Position numbers and translations under genes: made by a program. A DNA stretch of 64,000 nt from contig WELA01010591.1 of NCBI GenBank assembly GCA_009602735.1, positions 1 through 64,000 on the forward strand. The letters run 5' to 3'. This document shows, piece after piece, positions 61,655-64,000 of this stretch; within the stretch, counting starts at the first letter, position 1; every line of letters starts with the position of its first letter. Under the pieces are notes generated by a model. The model was not told where the DNA came from, ran no database searches, and saw only the letters and a list, made by a program, of their open reading frames with translations. The stretch comes from Mesotaenium endlicherianum (taxonomy: Eukaryota; Streptophyta; Zygnematophyceae; Zygnematales; Mesotaeniaceae).

Positions 61655-61957
61655 TTATTTTCCGGCGGTCAGGGAATCTTCAATAATATAGATATCCTCC
61701 CCGTCTTTTTTCATCAGGTAACGTTCCCGGGCCAGTTTTTCCAGGGCTGCCGGGTTATGCTGGATATCAGTGAGTTCTTTACGGGCCTTTTCTATTTCCT
61801 GCTGGTAATATTTTTTCTGGGTTTCCAGCTTTTTCAACTCACCCAGCTTTTCGCGCTGTTGGAAAAAATCGCGTTGGTCGAAAAAAAGCACCCACACCAC
61901 AAAGAAGGCAGATACCAGGAGGTATTTGTTGGTGAGGAAGGAAGCGGCTTTTTTCAT
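61655..61957 (-). CDS. FtsB/DivIC-like septum formation initiator
   Basis: 100 aa, bitopic: a short basic N-terminus, one membrane helix (about 11-26, YLLVSAFFVVWVLFF), then a coiled coil (about 33-65) and the conserved C-terminal ARERYLMKKDGEDIYII block of the FtsB/DivIC family. It is part of the division complex that controls septal wall synthesis. A near-consensus box (minus strand TAATTTTA, 61962-61969) ends exactly 4 nt before its ATG. Confidence 0.88.
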   Translation of the reverse strand: MKKAASFLTNKYLLVSAFFVVWVLFFDQRDFFQQREKLGELKKLETQKKYYQQEIEKARKELTDIQHNPAALEKLARERYLMKKDGEDIYIIEDSLTAGK

Positions 61958-61992
61958 ACCCTAAAATTAACAAGAAATATCTTAATTAAAAT

Positions 61993-62132
61993 CGTCATCC
62001 TGAGCGACATTGATCGTCATCCCGAGCGCAGCCGAGGGATCTGCCCGGGCGTTCGAGCAGGTCCTTCGACTCGCTTCGCTCGCTCAGGATGACGTTCTTC
62101 GCTCGCTCAGGGTGACGTTGCTCGGGATGACG
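61993..62132. repeat. Dispersed compound palindrome, copy 5
   Basis: The longest copy, bounded by CGTCATCCTGAGCGAC and CTCGGGATGACG, with extra nested ends on both sides. Unlike the other four it lies between two genes on the same strand, downstream of eno (8 nt after its stop) and upstream of the DivIC-like gene. Confidence 0.8.
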
Positions 62133-62140
62133 ATCAAAAA

Positions 62141-63490
<1,350 letters not shown>

Positions 63491-63508
63491 TTACGGATTT
63501 GCCTTGTT

Positions 63509-64000
63509 TTAGCGGGTCAAACTGCGGAATACGTCTTCCAGTTTTCCACCTTCCAGCAGGCTTTCCAGCCGGTCGTCGGCTACGATACGGCCTTTGTTGA
63601 TGATGATCACCCGGTCGCAGATGGCTTCCACCTCTTGCAGGATATGCGAGGAGAACAGCACCGTTTTATCGCGCCCCTGCGCTTTGATCACCTGCCTGAT
63701 CTCCACGATCTGGTTGGGGTCCAGTCCGCTGGTGGGCTCATCCAGTATCAGCACTTCCGGGCCGTGCACCAGCGCCGCGGCCAGTCCCACCCGCTGTTTG
63801 TATCCTTTCGACAACTGCCCGATCTTCTTATGGCTTTCTGCCTGCAGGCCGGTAAGCCCGATCACCCTTTCTGTTTCTCCCTTCACATTACTCACCCTGT
63901 GCACACCGGCAATAAATGCCAGGTACTCCTTCACATACATATCGTAGTAGAGGGGATTGGCTTCCGGCAGGTAGCCGGTTTTGCGCTTTACTTCCAACGG
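63509..64000 (-). CDS. gldA: ABC transporter ATP-binding protein, GldA-like (cut by window end)
   Basis: The visible 163-164 residues are the C-terminal part of an ABC ATPase: TGYLPEANPLYYDMYVKEYL (Q-loop side), the signature LSKGYKQRVGLA, Walker B VLILDEPTSGLDP, the D-loop and the switch histidine in FSSHILQEV. The Walker A part lies beyond the window. The sequence style and the presence of gldB elsewhere in the window fit GldA, an ATPase of gliding-motility ABC transporters. Other ABC-2-type ATPases remain possible. Confidence 0.7.
   Translation of the reverse strand, partial: PLEVKRKTGYLPEANPLYYDMYVKEYLAFIAGVHRVSNVKGETERVIGLTGLQAESHKKIGQLSKGYKQRVGLAAALVHGPEVLILDEPTSGLDPNQIVEIRQVIKAQGRDKTVLFSSHILQEVEAICDRVIIINKGRIVADDRLESLLEGGKLEDVFRSLTR

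Noticed and set aside
8258-62132. The five palindromes considered as insertion-sequence ends or CRISPR repeats
   Set aside because: They are 79-140 bp, far apart, enclose no transposase and show no regular spacers. A REP-like intergenic element fits better.

Overview
The window reads as a chromosomal segment from a Bacteroidota bacterium, most likely of the Chitinophagaceae type. The support is a SusC/SusD pair, the gliding-motility genes gldA and gldB, repeated TAnnTTTG-type -7 promoter boxes, the general lack of Shine-Dalgarno sequences, and families typical of that group (DUF5117-like zinc proteases, lysine/alanine-rich histone H1-like protein, SLBB export protein, TolB-propeller/barrel fusions). 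No rRNA, tRNA, CRISPR array, prophage or insertion sequence was recognised. Three host genes are broken or shifted in frame and two short coding remnants survive.

Layout. 1-5.7 kb: orphan HigA-like antitoxin, phospholipase D-like protein, CoA-binding/epimerase pair, a metallophosphoesterase-PQQ gene with an internal deletion, and an H1-like protein. 5.8-14 kb: secreted zinc protease, pyruvate dehydrogenase E2, isocitrate dehydrogenase, and a frame-shifted polysaccharide export gene. 14.3-21.8 kb: apaG, gldB and nadE (divergent), thiolase plus universal stress protein, pyrD, and a dgkA/DUF1361 pair. 21.8-28.2 kb: a large envelope protein combining a degenerate peptidase, a propeller and a barrel, a metallo-beta-lactamase-fold hydrolase, and a secreted protein with a caspase-like C-terminal domain. 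28.3-33 kb: a PhoB/PhoR-like two-component pair directly followed by a PhoU-like (DUF47) protein and a Pit phosphate transporter, then galE. 33-36 kb: prfA and a second two-component pair. 36-40.3 kb: three secreted hydrolases that fit D-amino-acid or muropeptide salvage. 40.3-43.2 kb: a fused 2-oxoacid dehydrogenase E1 and a Bax-inhibitor-1 protein. 43.2-51.7 kb: a polysaccharide utilisation locus (SusC, SusD, a secreted protein resembling a glycoside hydrolase, and a ROK protein) preceded by two LacI-type palindromes. 51.7-58.4 kb: polysaccharide deacetylase, 2-oxoacid:ferredoxin oxidoreductase alpha/gamma, FUSC-family membrane protein, and glutamate-synthase-like protein. 58.4-64 kb: gene remnants, a Fic protein, an MmcQ-like protein, nth, a DivIC-like protein, eno and the window-truncated gldA.

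Regulation. The -7 box consensus appears before about a dozen genes. In five of them the box ends exactly 4 nt before the chosen ATG, which suggests leaderless or nearly leaderless mRNAs. Five copies of a compound palindrome (CGTCATCC...GGATGACG) lie in intergenic gaps, all at gene 3' ends and four of them between convergent genes, so they probably act in transcription termination or 3'-end protection. A perfect 17-bp hairpin separates susD from the downstream PUL genes.
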